A stretch of DNA of 64,000 nucleotides from NCBI RefSeq assembly GCF_013778455.1, contig NZ_JACEHE010000001.1:62001-126000 (forward strand), given 5' to 3'. The DNA is from Streptomyces himalayensis subsp. himalayensis. Its GTDB lineage: Bacteria > Actinomycetota > Actinomycetes > Streptomycetales > Streptomycetaceae. The translations under genes were made by a program, and so were the position numbers. Shown here piece by piece: positions 62,871-64,000 of this stretch (the first letter of the stretch is position 1; each line of letters starts with the position of its first letter). A model generated the notes under the pieces. It was not told the DNA's origin, made no database searches, and worked only from the letters and a program-made list of their open reading frames with translations.

Positions 62871-63623
62871 ATGGGGAATCCGGAAGGGCAGGGTCCGCCA
62901 CCGGAGGAGCAGCGCCTCGGGCCGGTGGTGCGGCGGCGCCAGCAGGTCAAGCCCGGCACGACCGACCAGCGGCTGCTGGACACCGTCGGCGATTCCGACT
63001 GGGTGCACACCGATCCCTGGCGGGTCATGCGCATACAGTCCGAGTTCGTGGAAGGCTTCGGCGCCCTCGCCGAGCTTCCCAGCGCGATCAGCGTCTTCGG
63101 TTCTGCGCGCACACGACCGGGCGAACCCGAGTACGAGGCCGGTGTACGCCTCGGCAAGGGCCTCGCCGAGGCGGGTTTCGCGGTGATCACAGGCGGCGGG
63201 CCCGGCGCGATGGAGGCCGCCAACAAGGGAGCGCGGGAGGCGGGCGGCATCTCCGTCGGCCTCGGCATCGAGCTCCCCTACGAGGAGGGCCTGAACCCGC
63301 ACGTCGACATCGGCGTCAACTTCCGCTACTTCTTCGTCCGCAAGACGATGTTCGTGAAGTACGCGCAGGGGTTCGTGGTCCTGCCCGGCGGGTTCGGCAC
63401 CCTCGACGAACTGTTCGAGGCGCTCACCCTCGTCCAGACCCGCAAGGTGACCCGCTTCCCGATCGTCCTGTTCGGCTCGTACTACTGGGGCGGCCTCGTC
63501 GACTGGCTGAACAAGACGGTGATCACACAGGGCAAGGCGTCCCAGCGGGATCTGCTGCTGTTCCACGTCACGGACGACGTGGAGGAGGCGGTGGGGCTGG
63601 TGACGAAGGAAGTGGGCCGCTGA
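62871..63623 (+). CDS. LOG-family (TIGR00730) Rossmann-fold protein
   Basis: 250 aa from ATG 62871 (GGAAGGGG before it). ISVFGSARTRPGEPEYEAGV, GGGPGAMEAANKGA and the signature LPGGFGTLDELFEALTL define the lysine-decarboxylase-like/LOG group, which removes ribose 5-phosphate from AMP-type cytokinin nucleotides or related nucleotides. A 60-residue N-terminal extension precedes the fold. A TAGACC -10-like element lies at 62825 behind a small dyad GTTACG/CGTAAC. Convergent with folP. Confidence 0.9.
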   Translation: MGNPEGQGPPPEEQRLGPVVRRRQQVKPGTTDQRLLDTVGDSDWVHTDPWRVMRIQSEFVEGFGALAELPSAISVFGSARTRPGEPEYEAGVRLGKGLAEAGFAVITGGGPGAMEAANKGAREAGGISVGLGIELPYEEGLNPHVDIGVNFRYFFVRKTMFVKYAQGFVVLPGGFGTLDELFEALTLVQTRKVTRFPIVLFGSYYWGGLVDWLNKTVITQGKASQRDLLLFHVTDDVEEAVGLVTKEVGR

Positions 63624-63625
63624 GC

Positions 63626-64000
63626 TCAGGCGAGCCCTCGGCGGGCGACCGCCGGGGGCCGGTGGCCCGCGATGGACGCCACCATGTCCAGCACCTGCTT
63701 CGTCTCCGCCACCTCGTGTACGCGATAGACCTGGGCGCCCAGCCACGCCGAGACGGCCGTCGTCGCCAGGGTGCCCAGGACCCGCTCCTTGACCGGCTTG
63801 TCGAGGGTCTCGCCGACGAAGTCCTTGTTGGACAGCGAGACGAGCACAGGCCAGCCCGTCTCCACCATCTCGCCGAGCCGGCGCGTGGCCTCGAGGCTGT
63901 GCCGGGTGTTCTTGCCGAAGTCGTGCCCCGGATCGATCAGTACCGACTCGCGAGGCACCCCGAGAGCCACAGCCCGCTCGGCCAGACCCAGGGTGACCTG
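63626..64000 (-). CDS. folP: dihydropteroate synthase, C-terminal part
   Basis: The last 124 residues lie in the window; the gene continues past the right edge. LIDPGHDFGKNTRHSLEATR, LVSLSNKDFVGETLDKP and the ending YRVHEVAETKQVLDMVASI match FolP: Asp of IDPG, Lys of SNKDF and the RVH motif bind pterin and pABA. It makes dihydropteroate for folate. Some actinobacterial genomes carry two folP-like genes, so this could be the paralogue; the canonical residues are intact here. Stop codon 3 bases after the LOG gene end. Confidence 0.9.
   Translation of the reverse strand, partial: QVTLGLAERAVALGVPRESVLIDPGHDFGKNTRHSLEATRRLGEMVETGWPVLVSLSNKDFVGETLDKPVKERVLGTLATTAVSAWLGAQVYRVHEVAETKQVLDMVASIAGHRPPAVARRGLA

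Overview
The window is high-GC actinobacterial DNA with many GTG/TTG starts, tightly overlapping operons, a mycothiol gene (mshB), RsbW/SpoIIE-type regulators, WhiJ-like HTH and DUF397 proteins and a bldK-ordered oligopeptide importer. Together these point to the chromosome of a Streptomyces. From memory, the backbone order (Sdh1-type sdh operon, lone SBP, typA, peptide importers, S9 peptidase, mshB, fdxA, dapC, dapE, LOG protein, folP) resembles the S. coelicolor SCO51xx region. This was not checked by alignment.

Layout. 0-9 kb: a partial secreted GH65 protein, a threonine-synthase-like enzyme, a DUF4190 membrane protein, a GntR regulator, a SPOR protein, a Nudix hydrolase, and a stand-alone RsbW-like ATPase next to a PAS-PAS-GAF-PP2C-ATPase SpoIIE protein. 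8.6-11.5 kb (minus): a TPM-domain membrane protein followed by PspA, a likely envelope-stress pair. 11.7-15.6 kb (minus): an Sdh1-type succinate dehydrogenase operon headed by a small coiled-coil gene. 16-20.5 kb: a lone lipoprotein SBP with a long disordered linker, then typA. 21.4-27.3 kb: peptide importer 1 (SBP, permease, permease, ATPase, ATPase).

27.4-36.4 kb is an accessory island. It holds an AbiEii-like nucleotidyltransferase broken by one extra base with its small partner, two decayed copies of an ATPase/XRE/DUF397 module that have lost complementary parts, an MFS exporter behind a terminator-like hairpin that buries its SD, a three-gene toxin-antitoxin-like operon carrying a TTA codon, VOC proteins, an AbiEi/DUF559 protein and an ECF sigma/anti-sigma-like pair. 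Three copies of a 13-mer containing the DnaA-box sequence TTATCCACA lie in this island.

36.5-42.8 kb (minus) is an importer with the bldKA-E gene order. It is divergent from importer 3 (43.3-49.0 kb), which has the same order and similar overlaps as importer 1. An S9 prolyl-oligopeptidase-type peptidase follows, so the stretch from 16 to 51 kb is largely devoted to peptide capture, import and cleavage. 51.5-64 kb: small membrane proteins, mshB, a YoaR-type cell-wall protein, a SirB1-like protein, a GNAT acetyltransferase, the ferredoxin fdxA, lysine/diaminopimelate genes dapC and dapE, a secreted repeat protein, a lysozyme-fold-like membrane protein, a LOG-family protein and the 3' part of folP.

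No tRNA, rRNA, CRISPR array, transposase or integrase was recognised. Short tandem duplications recur in intergenic regions, at stop codons and in N-terminal coding regions.
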